NCBI GenBank assembly: GCA_028277645.1
Contig: JANQFV010000037.1
Coordinates: 186,001-250,000, forward strand
Source: Phycisphaerae bacterium
Lineage (GTDB): Bacteria; Planctomycetota; Phycisphaerae; UBA1845; Fen-1342
Reading direction: 5' to 3'
Length of the DNA stretch: 64,000 nucleotides
Part shown: positions 63,863 to 64,000 of the stretch, one piece after another
Numbering within the stretch: the first letter of the stretch is position 1
How the letters are laid out: each line of letters begins with the position of its first letter
Program-made: the position numbers and the translations under genes
The notes under the pieces: model-generated
Told to the model about the DNA's origin: nothing
The model's database searches: none
What the model saw: only the letters and a program-made list of their open reading frames with translations

Positions 63863-64000
63863 CAGTCGTTCTCCTGAGTCTTGCCGATATGTTTCCCGGC
63901 CCGTGAAGCCAATGCCAATGAAGCCACGTTTGGAGCGAGCGCACGCGCTACCGCCGCGCCGTCCGCATCAAGACGCCGGCACGTCGCCGTTCGTCACGCC

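Overview
The window is bacterial, GC-rich and densely coding, and it looks like a member of the Planctomycetota, probably Phycisphaerae-like. The evidence is: secreted proteins ending in dockerin-type repeats of the form GDxNCDGxxxFxDINPFV (three here), Flp pilins of the GPTTAEYAVMLAL type, a CGYSLRGLP zinc-ribbon protein, many Cys-lipidated secreted proteins, and housekeeping genes scattered in small clusters. Taxonomy is an inference from these traits; there is no rRNA gene.

Layout. 1-2.9 kb: isoprenoid genes (dxs, cut by the left edge, and a short-chain prenyl diphosphate synthase) and aat. 2.9-9 kb: a tricorn-type protease with a very acidic insert and a TPR/BNR/dockerin lipoprotein. 9.2 kb: tRNA-Arg(CCG) with its promoter. 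9.3-14.6 kb: four tightly overlapping genes (membrane/TPR protein, ubiX, ubiA/mqnP-like prenyltransferase, GT-C glycosyltransferase), suggesting a quinone side branch. 14.7-21.2 kb (minus): collagen-like and small lipoproteins, a Gfo/Idh oxidoreductase, guaA and a membrane protein. 21.5-31.8 kb: M42 peptidase, two tandem Flp pilins, ArnT-like transferase, a DUF4097-like lipoprotein, a QueD-like enzyme, metallophosphoesterase-aroK-prepilin peptidase in one overlapping chain, murI and a HEAT-repeat lipoprotein. 31.8-41.6 kb: accessory, repeat-rich island with a zinc dehydrogenase, a pgeF-like gene carrying an in-frame palindromic insertion, a PIG-V-like transferase, a beta-helix/dockerin protein, a HEPN-like protein, a broken DUF4190-like gene and a cluster of GGGACAGCCACC repeats. 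41.6-48.7 kb: methyltransferase, ligA, yebC, trmB and a PilZ-like protein. 48.7-54.2 kb (minus): a six-gene operon of the uncharacterised GAK type (PHP-like protein, two amphi-Trp proteins, PhoU-APH fusion, ATP-grasp enzyme, HprK-related kinase). 54.4-63.9 kb: two envelope genes, PAP2 phosphatase, a cohesin-like/dockerin beta-helix protein, a GspE-N-like/HDOD pair and an S9 peptidase.

The best candidate for a poorly described system is the 48.7-54.2 kb operon: three ATP-using enzymes of different folds, a PhoU module and two tiny amphi-Trp proteins, with tight spacing and one 4-base overlap. The second theme is palindromic repeats invading genes: four families are visible, and three proteins (PgeF-like, TrmB, PilZ-like) contain residues encoded by a repeat.
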